Below are positions 33,096-41,467 of a DNA stretch of 64,000 nt, piece by piece. A program made the position numbers and the translations under genes. Location: contig NZ_BTFW01000001.1 of the NCBI RefSeq assembly GCF_033242265.1, positions 682,001 to 746,000 on the forward strand. Reading direction: 5' to 3'. Origin of the DNA: Novosphingobium sp. IK01 (GTDB taxonomy: Bacteria; Pseudomonadota; Alphaproteobacteria; Sphingomonadales; Sphingomonadaceae). The first letter of the stretch is position 1. The number at the start of each line of letters is the position of its first letter. The notes under the pieces were generated by a model, which made no database searches, was not told where the DNA came from, and saw only the letters and a list, made by a program, of their open reading frames with translations.

Positions 33096-34108
33096 GCTGC
33101 GGTCTCCAGCGAGAGGCGGGTGGTCAGGCCGTTGGGGCCGTGGTCGTGGGTGGAGGCGGTTACTTTCCAGACGCCCTTGTCGATGTGGGGGCGGAAGCCG
33201 GACAGGGTTATGCGGGTGCCGGGGGTGGCTGCCGGGTCTCCGTAGGGGAGGGTCACTTCCATCGTGGCCGAGGCGCGGGCGAGGCGGGTGATTTCGGCCT
33301 GGGCGGCGGCGCGGGCGGCGGGTTCGTTGGGGTAGATGCGCTTGAGGCGGCGGGGGTTGGTGCCGCCGGTCGAGACGGTCTTGCGGCGGCCAGCCTGCTG
33401 GTCGTGCCACTGGGCCTGGGCGCCGTCGTGCGCCTTTTCGCGCGCGGCGCGGCGCCACGAGGCGGTGCTGCATTGCTGGCGGGTGATGGTGTGCGTGGGC
33501 AGGGGCCTGTTGCTGATGCTGGTGGTGGTGCCGCGCGGGGCGAAGAGCAGGGTTCCGGCCTTGACGGTGGCCAAGGCGTCGAACTGGCGGCCCAGATCGC
33601 GGATGAACTGCATGTCGCTCTTGTTGTGCTGCTCGGCCGAGGGGACGATCTGCCCGGCCAGATCAGGGTGGCAGGCGGGCGTGAGGGCGTTGTCGGCGGC
33701 GATCTGCTCCACGATCTGGCCCAGCGTGGTGGCGTGCCAGCTCCGGGTCTTGCGGGTGCGGAAGCTGCCCTTGAAGTTGGCGCTGTGGGCGGTGATGGTC
33801 ACTCGGTCGGGCGGTCCGGACCATGTGAGTTCGTCCACGGTAAACGTGCCCTTGTTGACGAGGCCGAGGGGAACGCCCGTCCCGCGCGACCAGCCCAGCG
33901 CGAGGGACAGCGTGGCGCCCTGACGCGGGGGCAGGAACTGCGCGTCGGTGTCCTGCACGACGATTTCGAGGGCGTCGGCCTCTTCGCCGGACTTTTCGGT
34001 CAGGCGCAGCGAGATCAGGCGCGGGGCGAGGGTGGCGGTCAGATCCGCGCCGTCGAGCGTGACGCGCCACGCGGCGCGGGGCTGGGCATAAGGGGACGGA
34101 TCAGACAT
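33092..34108 (-). CDS. D: Tail protein gpD (prophage B)
   Basis: 338 residues, P2 gpD (late control gene D/hub) family, a gp27-like baseplate hub. Features: VTLDGADLTATLAPRLISLRLTEKSGEE-type opening, LSLALGWSRG, KSDMQFIRDLGRQFDALATV and GTRITLSGFRPHIDKGVW near the end. It overlaps U by one base and the phosphatase gene by four. Confidence 0.92.
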   Translation of the reverse strand: MSDPSPYAQPRAAWRVTLDGADLTATLAPRLISLRLTEKSGEEADALEIVVQDTDAQFLPPRQGATLSLALGWSRGTGVPLGLVNKGTFTVDELTWSGPPDRVTITAHSANFKGSFRTRKTRSWHATTLGQIVEQIAADNALTPACHPDLAGQIVPSAEQHNKSDMQFIRDLGRQFDALATVKAGTLLFAPRGTTTSISNRPLPTHTITRQQCSTASWRRAAREKAHDGAQAQWHDQQAGRRKTVSTGGTNPRRLKRIYPNEPAARAAAQAEITRLARASATMEVTLPYGDPAATPGTRITLSGFRPHIDKGVWKVTASTHDHGPNGLTTRLSLETAA

Positions 34109-34482
34109 CAGGCCACCCGCGTGAGTTCGAGCGTAAAATCGACCTTGCGGGCCAGACCGTTGTCGATCAGCAGCGCGCCTTCGTTGGCCAGACGGTCGAT
34201 GGTGTAGGTGCCAAGGATCGTGCCGGTGCCGTCCATCAGGGGCCAGGCCTCGCCCTCGTTGGCCATTTCGGCGAGGGTCTCGATGGCCGAGGCGCTGCCC
34301 GCCAGTTCGGGGACGAGGGTGCCGGTGATCGTCACCTTGTCGTCGCCCGGCCCGACGAACTGCGAGGCCGCCGGGGCGAGGAAGCGATCATCGCGCGCGT
34401 GGCGCCAGGCGCGATCGCGCCCGATGCGGTCGGGCAGGAGGGTCTGGGTGTCGAACACGAACATGCCGATGGCGGCGAGCAT
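34108..34482 (-). CDS. U: Tail protein gpU (prophage B)
   Basis: 124 residues, P2 gpU family: MLAAIGMFVFDTQTLLPDRI opening, FVGPGDDKVTITGTLVPELAG and MDGTGTILGTYTIDRL...KVDFTLELTRV closing. Tail-tube terminator function in P2. Between T and D as in P2. Confidence 0.92.
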   Translation of the reverse strand: MLAAIGMFVFDTQTLLPDRIGRDRAWRHARDDRFLAPAASQFVGPGDDKVTITGTLVPELAGSASAIETLAEMANEGEAWPLMDGTGTILGTYTIDRLANEGALLIDNGLARKVDFTLELTRVA

Positions 34483-34494
34483 GGCGGGCCTTTC

Positions 34495-36645
34495 TCAGGT
34501 GTCAAAATCGTCGGCAAAGCGGCCCGAGGCGCGCTTTTCGCGGTCGATCAGCTGCATGACGCGGCGGGCCAGCGCCTCGGCATCTTCGCCGGGCTGCTGG
34601 TGGATGTTGATGGTGATCGGCGCGGCAGGGGCTGCGCGGGCACTGGCACCTTGCGGCCCCGTGCGGGCAAAGCCGGGCATGGCCGAGGGGGCGAGCGAGG
34701 GACCGGCCAGCGAGAGTGCCCCGGCGCCGGCCACGCGGCGGGCCATCTGCCCCATGGCGCGCAAGGGCTGTGCGGTGCCGCCGGTGATACCCTGGCCAAG
34801 GCCGGTGGTGATGTGGCCGCCCATCTCCATCATCAGGCGCGAAGGGCTTTTGATGCCGAAGTAATTGCGGAACGCGGTCATCCCTGCCTGGGCGATTTCG
34901 AGCAGGCGCGAGGCGAGGCGTCCGGGGATCAGGGCGTTGAGCAGGCCGTCCATCATCATGCCGCCGATCGCCCGCATCCACGCGGGCGCACCGTCCCATA
35001 CAGCCTTGATCGAGGCCCAGGTGCGCTGGAAGAACCCGGTGATCGCGCCCCAATGGCTGTAGATCACATAGGCGAGCGCTGCGAAGACGGCGCCGATCAC
35101 GATGGGCCAGAGACCGATGGCACCAATGATCGGGGCCAGTACCGCAAATGCGGCGCGGACCATCATGAAGCCGTTACGTAACGTCGCAAGCCCGGAAAGC
35201 ACCGACCCGAACCCAAATTGCAGCGCGCCCAGCGCCATGCGGCCCGCGATGAAGGCGCTGGCCAGCGTCATGATCTGGCCAGCCAGTTCGGGATTGGCTT
35301 GCGCCCAGCGCGCGATGGCCGAGACGCCGGTGTTCACCCATCCGAAGAACTGCGTTACCGACGGGAGCAGGGTGGCGCCCAGCGTGATGGCAAGGGCGCT
35401 CATCGTGCCGGTGAAGCTTTGCCAGGCGACGGAGGCATCGAGTGCCTCGCGCTGGGCGAAGGCGGCCTGCACCGTGCCGCCGCTCTTGCCCAGATCGGCC
35501 CTGATCTTGCGATAGTCGTCCATGTTGAGGATCAGGGTGCGCAGGGCCGACTGGGCCTGCATGTCCTCGACCACCAAGCCCAGCTTGGACAAGTCGCCGC
35601 CGGTGGCCTTTTGCGTGATCGCGGCCAGGGCCTCCATCGGGGTCTTGCCCTGGGCATAGGCGGCCTTGAGCGCGGCGGGCAGGTCGACGCCGAAGTTCTT
35701 GGCAAAAGCCCGCGTGACGGTGGGCGAGTTGATCTTGGCCAGCAGGTTGGCGATGTTGGTGGCCGCTTCCTCGCTGGTGCCCGCGCCGCGCCGGGCGATT
35801 TCGAGGGCGGCGGTCAGATCGGCCACAGCGCCAAGGCCCGACTGGCCCAGCGCCTGGGCCTGCGCGGTGAGGCTGGGGAAGTAGCGGGCCATGTCCCTGA
35901 CCTCGAACGCGCCCACGTTGCCGCCCGCCGCCATGATGTCGAGCGCCTTGCCGGTATCGCCCAGTCCGACCTTGAGGTTTTGGAGGTTGGCCGAGGCCGC
36001 CGCCGCGCCATCGGCGATGTCGACCTTCATCGCCGTGCCCAGACGGCCAATGGGTCCGATCATCTGCATGGCTTCGCGCGGGTCGATGCCGAAGCCCGAA
36101 AGCGCATCGACGCCCTGGCGCATGGCCTCGGGCATCTGGTGCGCGGCCTGCGCGGCGCGCAGGATGCCCTGGGCCATGGCGTTGGTCTGGTCCTGCGACA
36201 GGTTCGCCTTCTGGGCGATGTCGACCATGCCCGAGGAGAAATCCATCGCGGCCTTGCCCGCCAGAATCAGCGGTGCGGCCATGGCGGCCCCGCCCAGCAC
36301 ATTGTCGGTGCCGGCACTGCGCAGGGCCGCGCCGCGCTGGCCGATCCGGTTGGTATCGGCATGGAAGGCGTTGAGCGCCTTCTGCCGGTCGATCTGGGCG
36401 TTCACCTTTTCGAGCTGGGCGGCCAGATCCTTTTGCTGGTCGATCAGCGGGGAAACATTCCCGCTCGTCTTGCCGATCTGTTTGTCGAGATTGGCCATTT
36501 CCTTCTTGAGGTTATTGGCCTGTTTGAACATGCCCTTGAGGGCCTGGTCGCCGTTGCGCCCCAGGCCGATCAGGTTCCTGATCGCGCCCGAGAGCTTGTC
36601 GTTGCCGGTGAACGAGACGATCAGCGAGAGCCGGTTGTCGGCCAA
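34495..36645 (-). CDS. T: Tail tape measure protein gpT (prophage B)
   Basis: 716 residues. N-terminal coiled-coil (KGMFKQANNLKKEMANLDKQ), a TP901-type core (MDFSSGMVDIAQKANLSQDQ, TNIANLLAKINSPTVTRAFA), hydrophobic segments at about 440-470 and 490-545 (APIIGAIGLWPIVIGAVFAA), then a hydrophilic C-terminus. Start is TTG at 36645, matching the GTG start of the A copy. Length implies a tail slightly shorter than that of P2 (gpT about 815 residues). Confidence 0.92.
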   Translation of the reverse strand: MADNRLSLIVSFTGNDKLSGAIRNLIGLGRNGDQALKGMFKQANNLKKEMANLDKQIGKTSGNVSPLIDQQKDLAAQLEKVNAQIDRQKALNAFHADTNRIGQRGAALRSAGTDNVLGGAAMAAPLILAGKAAMDFSSGMVDIAQKANLSQDQTNAMAQGILRAAQAAHQMPEAMRQGVDALSGFGIDPREAMQMIGPIGRLGTAMKVDIADGAAAASANLQNLKVGLGDTGKALDIMAAGGNVGAFEVRDMARYFPSLTAQAQALGQSGLGAVADLTAALEIARRGAGTSEEAATNIANLLAKINSPTVTRAFAKNFGVDLPAALKAAYAQGKTPMEALAAITQKATGGDLSKLGLVVEDMQAQSALRTLILNMDDYRKIRADLGKSGGTVQAAFAQREALDASVAWQSFTGTMSALAITLGATLLPSVTQFFGWVNTGVSAIARWAQANPELAGQIMTLASAFIAGRMALGALQFGFGSVLSGLATLRNGFMMVRAAFAVLAPIIGAIGLWPIVIGAVFAALAYVIYSHWGAITGFFQRTWASIKAVWDGAPAWMRAIGGMMMDGLLNALIPGRLASRLLEIAQAGMTAFRNYFGIKSPSRLMMEMGGHITTGLGQGITGGTAQPLRAMGQMARRVAGAGALSLAGPSLAPSAMPGFARTGPQGASARAAPAAPITINIHQQPGEDAEALARRVMQLIDREKRASGRFADDFDT

Positions 36646-36649
36646 GGGG

Positions 36650-36868
36650 TTACTCCGGGTTGTTCATGCGGTTCCACACCGCCACGGCGCGGCGGCGCCA
36701 GTCGATCAGTTCGGAAAGCTCCAGTTGGTTGAGTTCCCAGAGCGGCCAGTGGAAGACGGCGGCGATATCGGCGATCAGGCTTTCGACACTCAGGCCCCGC
36801 TCATCTCCCCGGCCATCCCCCCTGCCATCGAGGCCATGGCCTCGCGCTGGGCCTTGTTCAGAAAAAAA
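36650..36868 (-). CDS. E': gpE' extension made by -1 frameshift (prophage B)
   Basis: Open frame entered from gpE by a -1 slip on seven T (36862-36868). It encodes SVESLIADIAAVFHWPLWEL and ELIDWRRRAVAVW, the GpE signature, and ends 4 bp before T. Conserved with prophage A despite different DNA. Confidence 0.8.
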   Translation of the reverse strand, partial: FFSEQGPARGHGLDGRGDGRGDERGLSVESLIADIAAVFHWPLWELNQLELSELIDWRRRAVAVWNRMNNPE

Positions 36869-37137
36869 CCGACCACCGTGCCGACCACTTCGGCCAGATC
36901 GTCGGCCTCGAGGGCGTAGAACTCGTGGGGCAGGATCGCGGGGGTGGTGATGCGCGGAATCACGCGGGCGACGGCATCGACATCGGCGGCCATCAGTTCG
37001 GTCAGTTTGGCCCCGCGCAGATCGCCGCCTTTGGGCTTGCGCACGATCACGCTTTCGACGGGACCACCGTCGCGCACGATGGGCTGGCCGAAGGCGATGG
37101 TGACGGTTGCGGGGGAAGCAGGGGTGAGCTCGGTCAT
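36790..37137 (-). CDS. E: Tail assembly chaperone gpE (prophage B)
   Basis: 115 residues, P2 gpE family: VESVIVRKPKGGDLRGAKLTELM-type core, VIPRITTPAIL, and DLAEVVGTVVGFFLNKAQRE, where the FF codons are the T_TTT_TTT slip site. The C-terminus is Met/Gly-rich (MASMAGGMAGEMSGA) and reads through the E' overlap. Confidence 0.88.
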   Translation of the reverse strand: MTELTPASPATVTIAFGQPIVRDGGPVESVIVRKPKGGDLRGAKLTELMAADVDAVARVIPRITTPAILPHEFYALEADDLAEVVGTVVGFFLNKAQREAMASMAGGMAGEMSGA

Positions 37138-37252
37138 GGGAGGCGATCCTGTGAGAAGAAGGGCAGCGGTCGGGCAGATCCCCTGCCGACAGGACCGCCT
37201 TGCTGTCGGCAGGGGCGCCGGGCAGGAAACTGCCCGGAACGGAAAAGGGGGA

Positions 37253-37762
37253 TCAGCGACCGAGCGCGGCGCGAATGTCGGCGTAGCGGTCGACGCCCAT
37301 GACGATGAAGATCATGTTGATCAGATCGATCTCGATCCAGTCGACGCCATCGACGATCAGGCGGTAATAGCTGCACGCCATCTTGTACTTGTGGACGGTG
37401 TTGTCGCCCGCCTTGGCATTGCCGAAGTCGATCTCGGTGTAGCGGCCCATGCACACGACCTCGATGGTCTTGACGGTGCCGGTCTGGTCTTCCTGATAGG
37501 CGCCCACGAAGCGCACGAGGGCACCGGCGAGCGCGGTGGTGCCGAACTGGGCGAGCGCGGCCTGAATCAGACCGCCCATGGAAAACTCGAACTCGAGCTT
37601 GTCGAGGCCCATGTCGATCGGCACCTGGCCGAGCATGCCGCCCCCGCGCCAGTCCTCGGTCTTGAGGACGAGCTTGGGGATGGTCACTTCCTCGGTTTCG
37701 GCCAGATGGCCAAGGCCGTCGAGAAGCATGTCCATTTGCTTGAGCTTGAAGGGGAACCCCAT
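37253..37762 (-). CDS. FII: Major tail tube protein FII (prophage B)
   Basis: 169 residues, tail tube FII: MGFPFKLKQMDMLLDGLGH, EVTIPKLVLK, DMGLDKLEFEFSMGGL, and CMGRYTEIDFGNAKAGD. Same length as the A copy, about half of residues shared. Confidence 0.93.
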   Translation of the reverse strand: MGFPFKLKQMDMLLDGLGHLAETEEVTIPKLVLKTEDWRGGGMLGQVPIDMGLDKLEFEFSMGGLIQAALAQFGTTALAGALVRFVGAYQEDQTGTVKTIEVVCMGRYTEIDFGNAKAGDNTVHKYKMACSYYRLIVDGVDWIEIDLINMIFIVMGVDRYADIRAALGR

Positions 37763-37777
37763 GGGGAATGCTCCTGG

Positions 37778-38884
37778 TTACGAGGCCAGCTGGCTGGCAA
37801 AATCGGCGTAGTAGCGGGCGGTCACCCGCTGGTTGAGTTCGAGGCCTTCGAGCGGGGCGACGCCGGTGAAGTCGTAGTCGAGCACGGCCTTGCCAGCGGC
37901 CAGATCGGCCTCGGCGTTGAGCGCGGGGTCGTACCAGCACGCGCCGCCGATCAGCCGCCCTTGCGTGACATAAGTGCGGATGCGGGCGTTGATGGTCTCG
38001 ATCACGTCCTTGACCAGATGGATGGTCATCGGCTTGTCGCTGGCCCAGGCGAGGCCCTGCGCGATCTCGTCGGCCAGAACCTGCGAGGTGCGCGCAACGC
38101 TTTCGAAGGCATAGAGCGGCTCACTCGAACAGGTGCGGTTGCCCCAGTAGCGATAGCCACCGGCAAAGCGGACCAGCGTGGTGATCCCGGCGGCGTTGAG
38201 CAGGGCCGCGTCGGTGTCCTCGCTGCCGAAGTCGAAGGTGACGTCGACAGCAATGCCGGTGACCCCGGTGACCGGGACGTTCGAGATGGTCTTGTGCCAG
38301 CCCGTGTCGGCATCGATCCGGGCGCGCAGGCCCATGGCGCGGGCCACGGCATCGCCCGCAAAGGACGCGCTCCAGTTGGGCCAGATCATCATCATCTCGC
38401 GCTCGCCGAAGTTGGCGCGATAGGTGATCGCCTCGGCCACGCTTGCGCCTTGCCCGGCAAAATAGAGGAAGCCGCGCAGCTTCTTCGCCACCCCGGCAAA
38501 GTGCGCGGTGACGGTCTGGGTGTCGAGGCCGGGGGCGCCCAGAATGCGCGGGCGCTGGCCGGTCTCCATCTCGGCGCCGAGCAGCAGGTCGATGCCCGCC
38601 ATGGTCACGGTGTCCTGATCCTGGGCGTCGACGGCCACGCGCACCAGCACGATCACCGGGCTGGCCTGATCGGCAATGGCGGCCAGCGCCTGGGGCAGGG
38701 TGCCGGTCTTGCCGATCGTGGCCAGCGCCTTGCCGACGTCGGTGATCAGCACGCGCGCGCCGAGCGGGAAGGCTGCGTCCGGGGCATCGGGCGCGGTGCC
38801 CACGATGCCGATCACGGCGGTCGAGAGCGAGGCGATCGAGCGGGCGCCATCGGTAAGAAAATTGGTCTTGATGCCGTGCAACAT
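37778..38884 (-). CDS. FI: Contractile tail sheath protein FI (prophage B)
   Basis: 368 residues, FI sheath family: MLHGIKTNFLTDGARSI, RILGAPGLDTQTVTAHFAG, FGEREMMMIWPNWSA, GYRYWGNRTCSSEP and LDYDFTGVAPLEGLELNQR. 15 bp upstream of FII. Confidence 0.94.
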   Translation of the reverse strand: MLHGIKTNFLTDGARSIASLSTAVIGIVGTAPDAPDAAFPLGARVLITDVGKALATIGKTGTLPQALAAIADQASPVIVLVRVAVDAQDQDTVTMAGIDLLLGAEMETGQRPRILGAPGLDTQTVTAHFAGVAKKLRGFLYFAGQGASVAEAITYRANFGEREMMMIWPNWSASFAGDAVARAMGLRARIDADTGWHKTISNVPVTGVTGIAVDVTFDFGSEDTDAALLNAAGITTLVRFAGGYRYWGNRTCSSEPLYAFESVARTSQVLADEIAQGLAWASDKPMTIHLVKDVIETINARIRTYVTQGRLIGGACWYDPALNAEADLAAGKAVLDYDFTGVAPLEGLELNQRVTARYYADFASQLAS

Positions 38885-38897
38885 GCTGCTCTCCTGA

Positions 38898-39245
38898 TCA
38901 GGCGGCGAGACGGGTGAGGGGGATGGTCAGGCGGGTGAGGGCATTGGCCGTGGTGCCCGCGCGGGTGCCGGTGATTTCGGTAACGGCCCGGCCCGAGGCC
39001 AGATCGCCCGAGACGGTGACCTGGCGCACCGTGATGCGCGGTTCCCACCGGGCGAGCGCGAGGGCGATGGCCATCGAAGCGAGCAGGAAGGTCGCGCGGT
39101 TAAGCGGGCGGTCGACCAGTTCGGCGAGCAGGCAGCCATAGTCGCGGCGCATGACGCGGGTGCCCAGCGGGGTGGTGACGATGTCCTCGCACGACTGGGC
39201 AAGGTGTTCGTCGCCCGAGAGCGTGGCGCCGCTCGTGCGGCTCAT
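38898..39245 (-). CDS. W: Baseplate wedge protein gpW (gp25-like) (prophage B)
   Basis: 115 residues from ATG 39245 (MSRTSGATLSGDEHLAQS). gp25 core SCEDIVTTPLGTRVMRRDYG, then RWEPRITVRQVTVSG. 14 bp after V. An upstream in-frame extension through V is not coding. Confidence 0.92.
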   Translation of the reverse strand: MSRTSGATLSGDEHLAQSCEDIVTTPLGTRVMRRDYGCLLAELVDRPLNRATFLLASMAIALALARWEPRITVRQVTVSGDLASGRAVTEITGTRAGTTANALTRLTIPLTRLAA

Positions 39246-39259
39246 GCCGGTCGAGACTA

Positions 39260-39772
39260 TCACAGGGGACCGCCGCTCTGGCCCGAGCCACCCTGCACGC
39301 TGCCGTGCCGGTGGGCGGAAAGGCTGATCCCGGCCCCGGTCACGTCGCCCGTCGCGGTGATCGTGCCGCTCACGGCCAGATCGCCGGTGAGGGCCAGTTT
39401 GCCACCATCGGGCAGCGCGAAGGCCAGAACATGGGCTTGCGGATCGTAGGACAGCACCGCGCCGTCGCGGAACCGGACGAGGTCGGTCACCCCGTTGCCG
39501 GGCAGGGGGAAGGCGTCGCAGGTGATGCCGCCCAGCGCGATGGCCGCGCCGATCTCGCCCGCCGGGCACAGCACCAGCACCTGTTCACCCACGGCGGGCG
39601 GTGCCCAGACGCGGGTCTGGCCCATGCGCGGCGCGGCCCAGCGGATCGGGCCGGTGCGCAAGTTGTCGTCGATCTCGACCACGCACGTTCCGGCGGTCAG
39701 ATCGACCGAGACCACATGGCCAAAGCGGATCAGTTCGTCGGGATCGGTGAGGGTGCTTTCGGGGCTACGCAT
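39260..39772 (-). CDS. V: Baseplate spike protein gpV (prophage B)
   Basis: 170 residues, gpV: MRSPESTLTDPDELIRFGHV, OB-fold VVSVDLTAGTCVVEIDD, GEQVLVLCPAGEIGAAIALG, and the tip motif SLSAHRHGSVQGGSGQSGG. First gene of the V-W-FI-FII-E-T-U-D-phosphatase operon. No ribosome site before the ATG; the late-promoter dyad is centred 57 nt upstream and shared with J. Confidence 0.93.
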   Translation of the reverse strand: MRSPESTLTDPDELIRFGHVVSVDLTAGTCVVEIDDNLRTGPIRWAAPRMGQTRVWAPPAVGEQVLVLCPAGEIGAAIALGGITCDAFPLPGNGVTDLVRFRDGAVLSYDPQAHVLAFALPDGGKLALTGDLAVSGTITATGDVTGAGISLSAHRHGSVQGGSGQSGGPL

Positions 39773-39819
39773 GGATGCTCATTGGCCATGGCCGCGCGCA
39801 TCGGGCCATGGGGCGCGGT

Positions 39820-39838
39820 TGTGAGAGCAGGCCTCACA
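39820..39838. promoter_or_regulatory. Ogr-type dyad shared by divergent V and J (prophage B)
   Basis: GTTGTG-N11-CACAAC (TGT 39820-39822, ACA 39836-39838). Its centre, 39829, is 57 nt from the V start codon on one side and 57 nt from the J start codon on the other. GATAGC ends 6 nt before the J ATG and CAATGA ends 6 nt before the V ATG, both possible -10 elements of leaderless messages. Confidence 0.7.
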
Positions 39839-39885
39839 ACGCGCGCGGGTGGCACAGGGGCCGGGGCCGGGGTGATAGCGGGGCC

Positions 39886-40839
39886 ATGGTATCCAGCACG
39901 TCCGCCCTCGACCTGTCGCAACTCGCCCCTCCCGAGGTGGTCGAGCAGCTTTCCTATGAGGCGATCCGGGCCGCGATTGTCGATCAGCTGGTGGCCGAAC
40001 TGCCCGCCTTCGACGCGACGGTGACCAGTGATCCGGCGGTCAAGGTGCTCGAGGTGGTCGCCTATCGCGAGATGCTGATCCGCCAGCAGTTCAACGAGCG
40101 GGCGCGACAGGTGATGCTGGCCTATGCCACGGGCAGCAATCTCGATCAGCTGGGCGCGCTGCTCGATGTGGGGCGTCTGGAAGGCGAGGACGACACGGCC
40201 TATCGCGCGCGCATCCAGCTGGCTCCCGAGGCGTTCTCGGTGGCCGGGCCTGCCAGTGCCTATCGCTTCTATGCGCTTTCCGCCGCGCCCACGATTGCCG
40301 ATGCCAGCGTCGCCGCGCCCCGGCCTGACGACATCCGCGCGGTGGTCATGGGGTGCCTGGCCGCGCAAGGGGCCGTGGCCGATCTGGTCGCGGCGATGGA
40401 GGCCGCGCTCGATGCGATGGTCTGGCCGGGCACGGTGATCATCTCGCTGCTCTCCAGTCTGGGCGATGGCTCGGCCAGCGCGGCGGAGATCGAGGCGGTC
40501 GAGATGGCCGTCGCCGAAGACGTGCGCCCGCTGACTGACTGGCCGAAGGTCGTTTCGGCCAGCATCGTGCCCTACGAGATCGACATCGACCTGACCATCT
40601 ACACCGGCCCTGACGAGACCGTGGTGCTGGCCGCCGTGCAGCAGGCGGTCGAGGCCTATCGCGCCGGGGCGCGCAAGCTGGGCCGGGCGATCACCCGCGC
40701 CGGGCTGTTCGGCGCGGCGATGGTCAGCGGGGTTCACAACGCGGTGATCAACCAGCCCCCGGCGGATGTGCCGATCACCCGCCAGCAGGCGGGAGCATGC
40801 CTGGGCGTGGCGGTGCGGATTGCTGGCCATGTCGACTGA
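39886..40839 (+). CDS. J: Baseplate assembly protein gpJ (prophage B)
   Basis: 317 residues, baseplate J-like: LVAELPAFDATVTSDPAVKV, AYREMLIRQQFNERARQVML, GSNLDQLGALLDVGRL, IQLAPEAFSVAGPASAYRF and VINQPPADVPITRQQAG. Start ATG 39886 follows a G-rich stretch without a standard ribosome site. Plus strand, opposite to the J of prophage A. Confidence 0.93.
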   Translation: MVSSTSALDLSQLAPPEVVEQLSYEAIRAAIVDQLVAELPAFDATVTSDPAVKVLEVVAYREMLIRQQFNERARQVMLAYATGSNLDQLGALLDVGRLEGEDDTAYRARIQLAPEAFSVAGPASAYRFYALSAAPTIADASVAAPRPDDIRAVVMGCLAAQGAVADLVAAMEAALDAMVWPGTVIISLLSSLGDGSASAAEIEAVEMAVAEDVRPLTDWPKVVSASIVPYEIDIDLTIYTGPDETVVLAAVQQAVEAYRAGARKLGRAITRAGLFGAAMVSGVHNAVINQPPADVPITRQQAGACLGVAVRIAGHVD

Positions 40840-41467
40840 TAGCCTGCTCCCGCCCAATGCCACCCCGCTCGAAACCGGGCTGGCGCGGCTTGGCCAGCGG
40901 CTCTCGGCGGTGGAACTGCCGATTGCCGATCTGTGGAACCCGCAGACCTGCCCGCTGCCCGCGCTGCCCTGGCTCGCCTGGGGCCTTGCGATCAGCCACT
41001 GGAAAACGGGCTGGAGTGTGGAGGCCAAACGCGCGGCCATCGCGGACGCGATCCCCTATCATCGTCGCAAGGGCACCCGCAGCGCCGTCGAAGAGGTGCT
41101 GGGCCGCTACCATCCCTCACTCAAGCTGATCGAGTGGCATGAGGCCGTGCCCCGCCGCGAGCCGCATACGTTCGAGGTACGCGCCCCGGCGGACGTCGGT
41201 GCCTTTTTCCTGACACCGGCGATGTCCGAGCAGATCATCGCGGATGTCGACATCGCCAAACCGGCCCGCTCCCATTTCCACTTCGTCCATGTACTCGACA
41301 CGAGTGCAAGCCTGTTCCTTGCCGTGGCGGGCGCCGGTGGCGCGATGTTCCGCACCGATGCCGCAGCGCAGCTGGACACCTCCCGCGACTGGTCGGCGGT
41401 GTTCCAGACAGAAACAGGCGAGCCGCTCTTCCTGCCTGATGGCAGCGACTATCTGGAGACACACTGA
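40829..41467 (+). CDS. I: Baseplate protein gpI (prophage B)
   Basis: 212 residues, gpI: MSTDSLLPPNATPLETGLAR, ALPWLAWGLAISHWKTGW, YHRRKGTRSAVEEVLGRYHP. A C-terminal extension absent from the A copy (VFQTETGEPLFLPDGSDYLE) may fit the different fibre N-terminus. Overlaps J by 11 bp and H by one base. Confidence 0.92.
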   Translation: MSTDSLLPPNATPLETGLARLGQRLSAVELPIADLWNPQTCPLPALPWLAWGLAISHWKTGWSVEAKRAAIADAIPYHRRKGTRSAVEEVLGRYHPSLKLIEWHEAVPRREPHTFEVRAPADVGAFFLTPAMSEQIIADVDIAKPARSHFHFVHVLDTSASLFLAVAGAGGAMFRTDAAAQLDTSRDWSAVFQTETGEPLFLPDGSDYLETH

